This document shows, one piece after another, positions 25,981 to 34,479 of a DNA stretch of 64,000 nt. The position numbers and the translations under genes were made by a program. The notes below the pieces were generated by a model, which was given only the letters and a program-made list of their open reading frames with translations, searched no databases and was not told where the DNA came from. The stretch comes from Prolixibacteraceae bacterium (GTDB lineage Bacteria > Bacteroidota > Bacteroidia > Bacteroidales > Prolixibacteraceae), in NCBI GenBank assembly GCA_028282705.1, contig JANQHI010000037.1, positions 62,001 through 126,000 on the forward strand, written 5' to 3'. Every line of letters starts with the position of its first letter. Within the stretch, counting starts at the first letter, position 1.

Positions 25981-27237
25981 TTATGTTTTCCTTTTTTTCT
26001 TCTTGGCTGCTGGGAAAAGGATATTGTTGAGGATCAGGCGGTAACCAGGCGAATTTGGGTGCAGGTTTAAATCTGTTGGAGGGTCGCCAACAAGGTGCCT
26101 GTAATCTTCAGGGTCATGCCCTCCATAAAAGGTCCAGAAACCTTTCCCTTTTTCTCCGTGGATATACCTGGCTTCTTTGGCTGATTTATTTTCACCCATG
26201 ACCAAAACCTCAGGCTTTAGCAGGTCACTGTTGTAGGCAGTTGTTTGCCCCATAAAACCTTTTATAAGTTGTTGGTGGTTTTGGCACAGCATGGTTGGTA
26301 TAGGATCCCATTTGGCCGAAAATTCAAACAAGGTAAAATAGTCACTCTCAATGGCAACTTTCCTGGAGTCAGTTACATCAATATTTGAGAATTCATATTG
26401 ATATGGGTTTTTTACCAATTTAAAGTTCCTGAATGCTAGGGTATGGTCAAAATTCAATTTTTCATTCATACTGGGGTCAGCAGGGTCTCCATCAAACATG
26501 TGCTCACAAATATCTACCCCTTCAGCTGCCAGGGCAATGTCATAAGTATCAGTAGCAGCACACATGGCAAAAAGGAAACCACCATTTAGCAAATATTTCT
26601 GGATTTCTTTAGCAACAGAATGTTTCATTTCTGAAACTTTCAGGAACCCCAGGTTCTTTGCCATTTCATTATTAACAGCCACTTCTTCCCTGTACCATGG
26701 GTATTGCTGGTAACTCCTCCAAAATTTCCCAAACTGCCCTGTAAAATCTTCATGGTGGAGGTGCAACCAATCATAACCTGATAGTTCATTATTCAGTACC
26801 TCTTCATCATAAATTATATCATAGGGGATTTCAGCATAAGAGAGTACAAGGGTAACTGCATCATCCCAGGGTTGCTTATTGGGAGGTGAATACACAGCAA
26901 TTTTTGGGGCTTTATTCATGCTGATTGCATCCTGGTTTACTTCAGGCTGGGCAATTTCATTTAAAATTGCATTGGATTTGCTAACAGGGAGGGATTCATA
27001 GGTAACACCCCTTACAATGCATTCATTTTCAATGTCAGGAGTATGCTGCATTAAGAAACTTCCCCCACGGTAATTTAAAAGCCATTTTACTTCAATCCCC
27101 CTTTCTAAAACCCAATAAGCAATGCCATATGATTTAAGGTGGTTCTGCTGGGAATCATCCATTGGGATCAGCAAATCAATTCCCCATGATGCAATGTGTA
27201 AAAAGAATAATATAGTAAGAATGCCTAATTTCTTCAT
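25981..27237 (-). CDS. secreted Bacteroidota protein commonly labelled asparagine synthetase B; function unknown
   Basis: A 418-residue protein with a signal peptide (MKKLGILTILFFLHIASWG). I chose the ATG at 27237, since the frame before it only offers a TTG. I recall the family from database entries named asparagine synthetase B, but the protein shows neither the N-terminal Cys amidotransferase site nor the SGGLDS loop of real AsnB, and it is exported. Notable conserved-looking stretches are LNYRGGSFL, WLHLHHEDFTGQFGKFW, GGFLFAMCAATDTYD and TFYGGHDPED. The later segments resemble the glutamine-amidotransferase-like fold. Function is unknown. Confidence 0.72.
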   Translation of the reverse strand: MKKLGILTILFFLHIASWGIDLLIPMDDSQQNHLKSYGIAYWVLERGIEVKWLLNYRGGSFLMQHTPDIENECIVRGVTYESLPVSKSNAILNEIAQPEVNQDAISMNKAPKIAVYSPPNKQPWDDAVTLVLSYAEIPYDIIYDEEVLNNELSGYDWLHLHHEDFTGQFGKFWRSYQQYPWYREEVAVNNEMAKNLGFLKVSEMKHSVAKEIQKYLLNGGFLFAMCAATDTYDIALAAEGVDICEHMFDGDPADPSMNEKLNFDHTLAFRNFKLVKNPYQYEFSNIDVTDSRKVAIESDYFTLFEFSAKWDPIPTMLCQNHQQLIKGFMGQTTAYNSDLLKPEVLVMGENKSAKEARYIHGEKGKGFWTFYGGHDPEDYRHLVGDPPTDLNLHPNSPGYRLILNNILFPAAKKKKRKT

Positions 27238-27909
27238 AATGTATAATGCTATCAATACAACTCAAATAACGTGAATATGTTTAATTTATTCAAATGAAAT
27301 TGTATAATATTCTTGTAGGTTGAAACTCTTTACTGTATGGTTAAACTTAAGGTCTAAATTAGGATTCACCTAATTGCTTTAGTTCAACATATTTTTATGG
27401 CATAAAGTTGTCAGAAGCCAAAATTAGATTTTTCCCTCAAAATGTTAACATTAACCAATGCTTGCACCAAAGCTATGATATATTTTAAGTCGAACTCAGG
27501 TTATTAAATACTAAACATATATCCTGTGAAGGAAGAATATGCCAAGTGATATTTAACCCCTAAAGGGGTTGAAAACTTTTCTAGTTAAACATTATAAATA
27601 TTTGATCCCTCTGGGATTTCAATATATACCTAATTGAGGTTTCATTTTTGCCATGTAAGGGTAACCTATTTGTAAAATTATACCATGTAGCTTGTAAGCA
27701 CTAAATATTAACTTGATTAGTTGGTTAGCTCTTTATATGCTGGCTGCAGGGCCGTATTGTGGAATTATCAAAAACCAGGGTTTTATAACATTATATTTTT
27801 CCTAACACCACCCTAAAAGATGGTGCAAAAAAGAATAAAATTGCAACTGTTTTTATTTTGAATCTTAGCTTAAGATGAACCTTGCAAGTTTAAACTTTAC
27901 AGAATTTCA
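27238..27909. other. 672-base spacer with two short palindromes
   Basis: I see no gene here. Two short palindromes lie 35 bases apart: AACCCC-TAAA-GGGGTT (27555-27570) and ATCCC-TCT-GGGAT (27605-27617), each next to GAAA/TTTC-like flanks. Palindromes of this kind recur between genes in Bacteroidota. The promoter of the minus-strand gene at 27237 must lie at the left end, and the end of the dnaB transcript at the right. Confidence 0.45.
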
Positions 27910-29436
27910 TTAGAATGGCGTGTCATTGCTACTTCCTTCCATGTCAAAATCCTGGTTTCCAGAATTGAACCCTGCATCAATCAGGTCACTGTCTTCATTC
28001 ATTTTTGAACTGAATGTGGTTTCCATGGCAGCAATATCGTCAATGCTTGATTCCATATCAGCAAACTTGGCAAGTTCTTTCCTGAATGATAGATGCACAT
28101 CTCCTGTGGCACCATTCCTGTGTTTTGCAATAATGATCTCAGCAATCCCCAGTAAGGAGTTACCTGATTCATCTTCAGTTATCCCATAATATTCAGGCCT
28201 ATGGATAAAGGTAACAATATCAGCATCTTGCTCAATAGCACCAGATTCACGAAGGTCAGACAGTTGTGGGCGTTTCCCTTCCCTTGATTCAACTGACCTG
28301 TTTAGCTGTGACAAAGCCAGGATAGGGACATCCAGCTCTTTGGCTATGGCTTTTAATGAGCGTGAGATCATGCTCACTTCCTGTTCCCTGCTTCCCTTTG
28401 TGTCAGAACCTGCAGTCATAAGCTGGAGGTAGTCAACAACCACAATATCAATGTCATGCTGCATCTTCAAACGCCTGCATTTAGCCCTGAATTCAAATAT
28501 AGATAAGGCAGGGGTGTCATCAATAAAGATGGGCGCTTTGTCAAGGTTTGAGATTTTCCTGTTCAGGTGTTCCCATTCCCAGTCTTCAAGCCTCCCTGTT
28601 TTTATTTTTTGTGAACCCAGCTCAGTTTCAGAAGAAATCAAACGGGTAACCAATTGTTGTGATGACATCTCAAGTGAGAACAATGCCACTGACCTCCTGT
28701 GGTCAACTGCCATATTCCTGGCCATTGACAATACAAAGGCTGTTTTCCCCATCGATGGGCGTGCAGCAATAATCACAAGGTCAGTCTTTTGCCACCCTGA
28801 AGTGATCCTGTCAATGGCAGTAAACCCTGATGGCACCCCAATTAACCCATCAGGGCGGTTCCGAGCACTTTCAATAGCTTCAACAGCTTCACGCAATACA
28901 GGCTTAATGGGTACAGTCTCTTTTTTAATGTTGCTCTCAGCTACCCTGAACAGTGATGTTTCAGAATAATCAATCAGGTCATCTACATCAATGGTGTCAT
29001 CATATGCTTTTACCTGTATTTCTGAAGAAACCCTGATCAACTCCCTTTGGATATATTTCTGGGCAATGATCCTGGCATGGAACTCAATATGAGCAGCAGA
29101 GGCCACCCTTCTGGTAAGTTGGGTGATATACCCTGGACCACCCACCTGGTCAAGTTCTTCCCTGTCTTTTAATTCCTGGGTGACCATCAACAGGTCAACA
29201 GGTTTTTCATGGGTAGACAAATGTTTTATGGCATTGAAGATCTTTTGGTGTTCTTCTTTGTAAAAACTGTCAGTGTTGATAATATCAGCTATGGTTACAT
29301 AGGCATCTCTTTCCAGCATAAGGGCACCCAGCACAGCCTCTTCAACCTCAATAGCCTGAGGGGGTAATTTCCCATATTGGGCATTTATTTGTTCAATCGT
29401 TAATTTTGATGTACTCTTATTTTTTTCTCCTGCCAT
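27910..29436 (-). CDS. dnaB: replicative DNA helicase DnaB
   Basis: A 508-residue hexameric helicase of the replication fork. The N-terminal domain (about 18-120; PQAIEVEEAVLGALMLERDA) is followed by the RecA-like domain with Walker A ARPSMGKTAF, VALFSLEMSSQQL, Walker B IDIVVVDYLQLM, LSQLNRSVESR and the arginine-finger region KHRNGATGDV. The C-terminus carries a short acidic tail (about 470-508), usual in this phylum. No intein is present. Confidence 0.96.
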   Translation of the reverse strand: MAGEKNKSTSKLTIEQINAQYGKLPPQAIEVEEAVLGALMLERDAYVTIADIINTDSFYKEEHQKIFNAIKHLSTHEKPVDLLMVTQELKDREELDQVGGPGYITQLTRRVASAAHIEFHARIIAQKYIQRELIRVSSEIQVKAYDDTIDVDDLIDYSETSLFRVAESNIKKETVPIKPVLREAVEAIESARNRPDGLIGVPSGFTAIDRITSGWQKTDLVIIAARPSMGKTAFVLSMARNMAVDHRRSVALFSLEMSSQQLVTRLISSETELGSQKIKTGRLEDWEWEHLNRKISNLDKAPIFIDDTPALSIFEFRAKCRRLKMQHDIDIVVVDYLQLMTAGSDTKGSREQEVSMISRSLKAIAKELDVPILALSQLNRSVESREGKRPQLSDLRESGAIEQDADIVTFIHRPEYYGITEDESGNSLLGIAEIIIAKHRNGATGDVHLSFRKELAKFADMESSIDDIAAMETTFSSKMNEDSDLIDAGFNSGNQDFDMEGSSNDTPF

Positions 29437-29565
29437 TTTTCTAATTTAAAGTCCTCTCCACTTAGTGATGGGCAATTTCAGACCATGAAATTCTTGATGA
29501 AAAGCCTGAAAAATAAAATTAAGAAAAAAACCAACTGCCTTGGTTAAAATCGCGAAATTAAGTTT

Positions 29566-30561
29566 TTAACAATGCCCTAATTTGTCTTCAATGACCAGGC
29601 TTAATACTTCAGTGAGTGTATGTCCCATTGCCCTGACTTGCTGAGGGATAAAGCTGGTATCAGTCATTCCGGGCACAGTATTTAATTCAAGGAAATAGAA
29701 TTGGTTATCTTTTAAAATAAAGTCAACCCTTACAATCCCATAGCAATCACATAAGCTGTAAATATATGAACTAAGCTCCTGGCATTTTTTAAATAGATGT
29801 TCAGGAAGCCGGGCAGGGGTTATTTCATCAGTTACTCCAGGTGTATATTTTGCTTCAAAATCAAAAAATTCGTTTTTGGGAAGTACTTCAGTAACAGGGA
29901 AAATTAATTCTTTACCAGAAAGCTTTACCAGCCCACAGGTGAATTCCACACCATCAATAAATTGTTCAATAATTGCCTGGCTACTTTCTTCCCAGGCTTT
30001 TTTAATGGCTCCTTCAATTTCATTTTCTGATTTCACTTTGGTTATCCCAAAGCTTGACCCTCCTGCATTGGGTTTGATAAACAGGGGCAAGCCAAGCTTG
30101 CCAACAACCTGTGAGGGATTGATTTCACCCCCTTTATTCAGTAGCATTGAATTGGCAATTGGGATATCAAAATTTTTCAGGTAATTATTGCACATCCATT
30201 TGTTAAAAGTCAATGCTGATGAGGTAACATTGCATGTTGAGTAGGGTATGCCCAGCAATTCAAAATAGCCCTGGAGGATACCATCTTCACCTGGTGTACC
30301 ATGAATGGTGATATAGGCATAATCAATCCTGGTTTTTTTACCATTGGACAGGAAGCTAAAATCAGATTTGTCAATGGCAGCAATTTCTTTACCTTTTTCA
30401 AAAACATTCCATTTATCACCTTCCATATGTATCAGCCAAGGGATAAATTTTGCCCTGTCAATGGCATTAAACAAGTTTTCAGCACTTTTTACTGAAATAA
30501 CAATTTCAGAAGAATTCCCTCCTGCTACAATGGCAATATTTTGCTTCTTTTTTTCGTCCAT
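29566..30561 (-). CDS. ddl: D-alanine--D-alanine ligase
   Basis: A 331-residue ATP-grasp ligase making D-Ala-D-Ala for peptidoglycan. Motifs: IHGTPGEDGILQGYFELLGIPYS, PLFIKPNAGGSSFGITKV, EQFIDGVEFTCGLV, and the metal site RVDFILKDNQFYFLELNTVPGMT. It shares a minus-strand cluster with rluD (45-base gap) and the PASTA protein, an arrangement usual in Bacteroidota. It supplies the substrate of the MurF-Alr fusion at 18-21 kb. Confidence 0.95.
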   Translation of the reverse strand: MDEKKKQNIAIVAGGNSSEIVISVKSAENLFNAIDRAKFIPWLIHMEGDKWNVFEKGKEIAAIDKSDFSFLSNGKKTRIDYAYITIHGTPGEDGILQGYFELLGIPYSTCNVTSSALTFNKWMCNNYLKNFDIPIANSMLLNKGGEINPSQVVGKLGLPLFIKPNAGGSSFGITKVKSENEIEGAIKKAWEESSQAIIEQFIDGVEFTCGLVKLSGKELIFPVTEVLPKNEFFDFEAKYTPGVTDEITPARLPEHLFKKCQELSSYIYSLCDCYGIVRVDFILKDNQFYFLELNTVPGMTDTSFIPQQVRAMGHTLTEVLSLVIEDKLGHC

Positions 30562-30606
30562 AAACTGATATTATCCTGTGATTTCTATATAAAATGCCTC
30601 TTAAAA

Positions 30607-31656
30607 TTAATGGTTTCTGTTGGCAATATAATTCTTCCATTTTTCAATTGCAGCCTGTATGTCATCAGGTAATCCTGATTCAAAGACCATTTCTTTGCCA
30701 GTAGTAGGGTGCACAAACCCTAGCATTTTTGCATGCAATGCCTGGCGTGGGAGTATTTTAAAACAGTTGGTAACAAACTGCCTGTATTTTGTAAATGTTG
30801 TCCCTCTTAAAATTTGATCACCACCATAAGTTGAATCACTAAAAATGGGATGCCCCAGGTATTTCATGTGTACCCTTATCTGGTGTGTCCTTCCTGTTTC
30901 AAGCCTGCATTCAACCAGGTTTACATATCCCAGTTCCTCAATGATCTTATAATGGGTAACAGCATGCTTTCCATAATCTCCTTCAGGGAAGACCATAAAT
31001 ACCTGCCTGTTTTTAGGGCTTCTGCCAATGTTGCCAGTAATGGTTCCTGAGCTTTCTTTTAGTGCCCCCCAAATCAAAGCCTGGTAGCTTCTTTTCGAGG
31101 TTTTCTTAAAAAACTGCAAAGCCAGCTTATTTTTTGCCAGTTCAGTTTTGGCGACTACCATCAGCCCTGATGTGTCTTTATCAATCCTGTGTACCAACCC
31201 CGGGCGTGGGTCTTGTGAGTTAAAAAAGGGCATGCCTTTGAAGTAATAAGCCAGGGCATTAACCAGGGTGCCAGTATAATTGCCATGTCCCGGGTGTACC
31301 ACCAAACCTGGGGGTTTATTGATCACAATTAAGTCATCATCTTCATACACAATATCCAAAGGGATATCTTCAGGGATGATTTCAATTTCCCTGCGCGGAT
31401 AGTCCATTACAATTTGGATATTGTCTCCTGGCTTTACCTTGTAATTAGCTTTAACAGCTTTCCCATTTACCAGGATACTGCCAGCTTCAGCAGCCATCTG
31501 GATGCGGTTCCTTGAAGCATTATCAACCCTGTTAACCAGGTATTTATCAATCCTTAAGGATGACTGCCCAGGGTCAACCAGCAACTGGTAGTGTTCAAAT
31601 AAGCCTTCCTCTTCCTGCTCTTCAATCCTATTATATTGTTGTGGTTTTTCCTGCAT
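30607..31656 (-). CDS. RluA/RluD family 23S rRNA pseudouridine synthase
   Basis: A 349-residue synthase. An S4 RNA-binding domain (about 32-90; LRIDKYLVNRVDNASRNRIQMAAEAGSILVNGKAV) precedes the catalytic domain with VINKPPGLVVHPGHGN and the catalytic Asp in RPGLVHRIDKDTSGLMVVAK. By S4 domain and motif it most resembles RluD, which modifies helix 69 of 23S rRNA; I give no symbol because RluC and RluD are hard to tell apart by eye. It begins 9 bases after the PASTA gene stop. Confidence 0.92.
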   Translation of the reverse strand: MQEKPQQYNRIEEQEEEGLFEHYQLLVDPGQSSLRIDKYLVNRVDNASRNRIQMAAEAGSILVNGKAVKANYKVKPGDNIQIVMDYPRREIEIIPEDIPLDIVYEDDDLIVINKPPGLVVHPGHGNYTGTLVNALAYYFKGMPFFNSQDPRPGLVHRIDKDTSGLMVVAKTELAKNKLALQFFKKTSKRSYQALIWGALKESSGTITGNIGRSPKNRQVFMVFPEGDYGKHAVTHYKIIEELGYVNLVECRLETGRTHQIRVHMKYLGHPIFSDSTYGGDQILRGTTFTKYRQFVTNCFKILPRQALHAKMLGFVHPTTGKEMVFESGLPDDIQAAIEKWKNYIANRNH

Positions 31657-31665
31657 CTTCCCTAT

Positions 31666-32463
31666 TTAATCTATGGCATCAGTTACTTTTAGCTCGTCAA
31701 TTGTGAGCCACATATCTATTGAAGTGCCCAGCTCTGTGGTTGAATTGATCCTGGGGTCAGGCCTTTGCCTCCAAATGCGTGCATTCAGTGAATCTTGGCC
31801 GTCGAGGATAGTTTCATCATAAATAATTACCCCCTGGTTTAGCATGGCATCTAATATGGCTGACTTTGCACCAGTAAGGGTCATGCCAATAATGTTGGGG
31901 ACCTGGGTCTTTTCATTGGGTGAAGTTTTCCCAACCACCAGTTCAACTTCTGAGCTTTTGGGGAACTTGTCCCCTTCATAGGCCAATGTGCTGTCAATTA
32001 CTACATCAAGTACCAGGTCATTATACTCAGATGGTTTATAGATAATGGAACCAATTTCCATCCCACTGTTTTCAATTAGCACTTTTGCCTGCCTGAAGGA
32101 AATATCACGCAATTTGGGTACTATTACCTGCTCGGGAGACATAGCATTAATGGTCAAAAAAACTGTCCTGTTTTGTTTTACCCTGAAACCTGGTTTTGGT
32201 ATCTGGTCAACTACACTGCCAGGTAATGCTTCTTTGTTATAAACTGAGTCAATAATTTGAACCCTAAGTTTTGACCCTTTAGCGAGTTCCTGCACCTCTT
32301 CCTGAGCTAACCCTGTAAAGTCGGGCAGGGGATAAGCTTGCCCATGCCTGGTATAAATCCTCAGGCTTACCATGGTAATGATAATAATGGCTGTAAATAT
32401 GGACATAGCCAGAAACAGGTTTTTTAAGAAAACGCGGCTTAACAGGAACTTCTTTAAACTCAT
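31666..32463 (-). CDS. PASTA domain membrane protein
   Basis: A 265-residue protein with a short cytoplasmic N-terminus, one membrane helix (about 14-35) and an extracytoplasmic part with PASTA repeats (YPLPDFTGLAQEEVQELAKGSKLRVQIIDS; VIVPKLRDISFRQAKVLIENSGMEIG; TQVPNIIGMTLTGAKSAILDAMLNQG). PASTA modules bind peptidoglycan stem peptides, which agrees with its place next to ddl. I chose the ATG at 32463; an in-frame TTG nine codons upstream is less likely. No kinase or transpeptidase domain is attached. Confidence 0.88.
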   Translation of the reverse strand: MSLKKFLLSRVFLKNLFLAMSIFTAIIIITMVSLRIYTRHGQAYPLPDFTGLAQEEVQELAKGSKLRVQIIDSVYNKEALPGSVVDQIPKPGFRVKQNRTVFLTINAMSPEQVIVPKLRDISFRQAKVLIENSGMEIGSIIYKPSEYNDLVLDVVIDSTLAYEGDKFPKSSEVELVVGKTSPNEKTQVPNIIGMTLTGAKSAILDAMLNQGVIIYDETILDGQDSLNARIWRQRPDPRINSTTELGTSIDMWLTIDELKVTDAID

Positions 32464-32550
32464 GCTTTTTGGTTGATGTGTAATTACCAAACAAAAATAA
32501 ATGAAAAATAGTATGAAGGAAGGGTTAAATGGAAAAATTAATGGATATTT

Positions 32551-32712
32551 AGAGCCTGTTTAAAAATTATTCATTTATTCTATTTTGTGCCTTTTTTACC
32601 TATTCTGCGTTGAATTTTCCTTAAATAGTTGGTACTATTCTCGTCAAATTCGCCTTGACTATATAAAAAATGCATCATAATATTTCTAAATAATATAATT
32701 TAAACAAACTCT
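32551..32712. repeat. palindromic dispersed repeat, copy A
   Basis: A 162-base element with imperfect terminal inverted repeats (AGAGCCTGTTTAAA at the left, TTTAAACAAACTCT at the right). Inside are a short hairpin AATAGT-TGGT-ACTATT followed by CTCGTCAA, and TCATAATATTTCTAAA near the right end. The same layout and orientation recur in copy B at 33137. No ORF is carried, so it is MITE-like or a structured dispersed repeat. The rest of the 32464-32835 spacer holds only the rpmH terminator. Confidence 0.65.
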
Positions 32713-32779
32713 AATTTATTAAAACGCAAATTGGCTTTGGTATTGAATCAAGCCTGAATTTGAAAAGTTTTTAAATACA

Positions 32780-32810
32780 AAAAGGTAAAGGATCAAATCC
32801 TTTACCTTTT
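32780..32810 (-). terminator. terminator of rpmH
   Basis: A perfect 14-bp stem (AAAAGGTAAAGGAT / ATCCTTTACCTTTT) with a 3-base loop. On the minus strand the stem runs into a T run, 26 bases after the rpmH stop. The symmetry makes it potentially bidirectional. Confidence 0.88.
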
Positions 32811-32835
32811 GTGAAATCAAGTGAAAATATCTTAA

Positions 32836-32994
32836 TTATACCTTATGCCTGGGTTCGTCAGACACAGTTAATTTTTTCCTTCCTTTTGCACGGCGGGCTT
32901 TAATAACTTTCCTGCCATTTGCAGTTGACATCCTTTCCCTGAAGCCATGCTTGTTTTTCCTTTTCCTATTTGATGGTTGAAATGTCCTTTTCAT
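32836..32994 (-). CDS. rpmH: 50S ribosomal protein L34
   Basis: A 52-residue basic protein, [18 protein letters not shown] at its N-terminus, then [22 protein letters not shown], the universal L34 sequence, with a short C-terminal tail ([10 protein letters not shown]) common in Bacteroidota. It is part of the large ribosomal subunit near the 23S rRNA core. rnpA, the usual neighbour in many bacteria, is absent. The gene stands alone between two copies of a palindromic repeat, with its own terminator. Confidence 0.97.
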   Translation of the reverse strand: MKRTFQPSNRKRKNKHGFRERMSTANGRKVIKARRAKGRKKLTVSDEPRHKV

Positions 32995-33136
32995 CGCGTT
33001 TTATCTTTACTTATAAAAAGTCCTGTTTAAATTTGGACTGCAAAAATAATCGTTTTTTCTTTTCTTCCAAAACATGCTGGATATTTGTTTCAGAAAAATC
33101 AGCCCAAAGGAATATACTTGGGTGTAAATGTTTGCT

Positions 33137-33301
33137 AAGAGACTGTTTTGAATTTATTTATTTATTCTATTAATTGTCTTTTTCACTTATACTGCCGCAA
33201 AATTTCCTTAAATAGCTAAAGCTATTCGCGTCAATATTTACATTGTCTAAGCAAAAAATACTTCATAATATTTCTAAAAAATGAATTCAAAACAGTCTCT
33301 T
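33137..33301. repeat. palindromic dispersed repeat, copy B
   Basis: A 165-base element with near-perfect terminal inverted repeats: AAGAGACTGTTTTGAATT at 33137-33154 and its exact complement at 33284-33301. The interior matches copy A in order: TTATTCTATT, TTTCCTT, the hairpin AATAGC-TAAA-GCTATT, CGCGTCAA, and TCATAATATTTCTAAA. No clear target-site duplication can be seen. The rest of the 32995-33384 spacer shows no gene. Confidence 0.72.
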
Positions 33302-33384
33302 GGTTTTGAGAAACCAAGTTATTTTTAGAAATAGTAAGCCAGGCATAACCCAGTTAAATAGGCACTAAAGATGTTGTTTCCCTG

Positions 33385-33753
33385 TCACTTGGAAAAGATC
33401 ATTTTTACGGCAACAACCATCATTAGTACCCCAAAAACCCTGCGCAACATTTTGTCAGGGATGTTTAGGGAAACCTGTGACCCCAGGTATGCACCAACAA
33501 CAAAGGTCAGGGATAGTACCAGGGCAAATTTCCAGTTTACATACCCATCTTTCCAGTAGTTCCATGTGGCCAATATGCCAACAGGAGGCAACATAAAAGC
33601 CAGGCTGGTTCCCTGGGCAGTGTGCTGTGAAAGCCCCAATATAAAAACCAGGGCAGGTATAACAATAATAGCACCTCCAACCCCAAAAACCCCGGCCAGC
33701 ATACCCGAAAGCAGCCCTACTACAATCAGTATTGCCAATTGTGTAATGTTCAT
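33385..33753 (-). CDS. half-length TauE/SafE family membrane transporter
   Basis: A 122-residue membrane protein with three to four helices. The N-terminal signature LSGMLAGVFGVGGAIIVIPALVF and the QGTSLAFMLPPVG motif identify the TSUP (TauE/SafE) family, whose usual members have ~250 residues made of two homologous halves. This protein is a single half with normal ends and no sign of frameshift, so it presumably works as a homodimer. Family substrates are sulfur-containing anions; the one here is unknown. It lies 18 bases after the response-regulator gene and may be co-transcribed. Confidence 0.8.
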   Translation of the reverse strand: MNITQLAILIVVGLLSGMLAGVFGVGGAIIVIPALVFILGLSQHTAQGTSLAFMLPPVGILATWNYWKDGYVNWKFALVLSLTFVVGAYLGSQVSLNIPDKMLRRVFGVLMMVVAVKMIFSK

Positions 33754-33771
33754 AATATTTTGTTTTATGTT

Positions 33772-34479
33772 TTAATTTTTATCACCAACAGAAAACCTAA
33801 AGCCCAGCCCATGGATATTCACAATTTTAATGGATGGGTCTTCCTTGAAATATTTCCTTAACCTGGATATAAAAACATCAAGGCTGCGCCCCAGGAAATA
33901 ATCGTTTGACCCCCAAATTTTTTCCAGGATATCCTCCCTGCTGAGTACTTTGTTTTTGTTTTCAGAAAAAAGCCTGATCAATTCAACTTCTTTTAAAGTA
34001 AGCTTCCTTTTTGTGCTATTGATTTCAAGAGACAAATCATTGGGATAGAACCTGAACTGCCCAATTTTGACCATGCTTAAATCTTGGCTGGTGGATTTGG
34101 CAAAAACACTTCTTTTCAGGAAAACCTTGATTTTTAGAAGCAGTTCTTCCATGCTGAAGGGTTTGGTTATGTAGTCGTCGCCACCAATAGTTAACCCATG
34201 TATTTTATCTTCTGTCATTGACCTGGCTGTCAGGAAAAGTATGGGTGTGGCTACATCTTTTTCACGGATTTTTTTTGCCACTGCAAAGCCATCCATTTTA
34301 GGAAGCATGATATCCAGGATAATAATGGAATAACTATTTTCACTATATTTCTGAAGGGCTTGCTCCCCATCAATTGCTGTTTCAACAAGGTAGTCGTTTT
34401 GCACAAGGTTATCTTTAACAATATACCTTAGTGTTTCATCATCTTCAACCAATAATATGGCAACCTGGTTATTTTCCAT
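33772..34479 (-). CDS. OmpR-family response regulator
   Basis: A 235-residue regulator. The receiver domain (about 5-120) has the acidic pair VEDDE, the phospho-acceptor Asp in IIILDIMLPKMDG, the switch Thr in ILFLTARS and the conserved Lys in YITKPF. The C-terminal winged helix (about 135-232; LTLKEVELIRLFSENKNKVLSREDILEKIWG) binds DNA. Its start overlaps the end of the histidine kinase gene by 11 bases, so the two form a coupled pair, similar in layout to RprXY of Bacteroides. Confidence 0.94.
   Translation of the reverse strand: MENNQVAILLVEDDETLRYIVKDNLVQNDYLVETAIDGEQALQKYSENSYSIIILDIMLPKMDGFAVAKKIREKDVATPILFLTARSMTEDKIHGLTIGGDDYITKPFSMEELLLKIKVFLKRSVFAKSTSQDLSMVKIGQFRFYPNDLSLEINSTKRKLTLKEVELIRLFSENKNKVLSREDILEKIWGSNDYFLGRSLDVFISRLRKYFKEDPSIKIVNIHGLGFRFSVGDKN

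Noticed and set aside
27769-27825. Possible hairpin CACCACC/GATGGTG as dnaB terminator
   Set aside because: The arms pair poorly and no T run follows on either strand.
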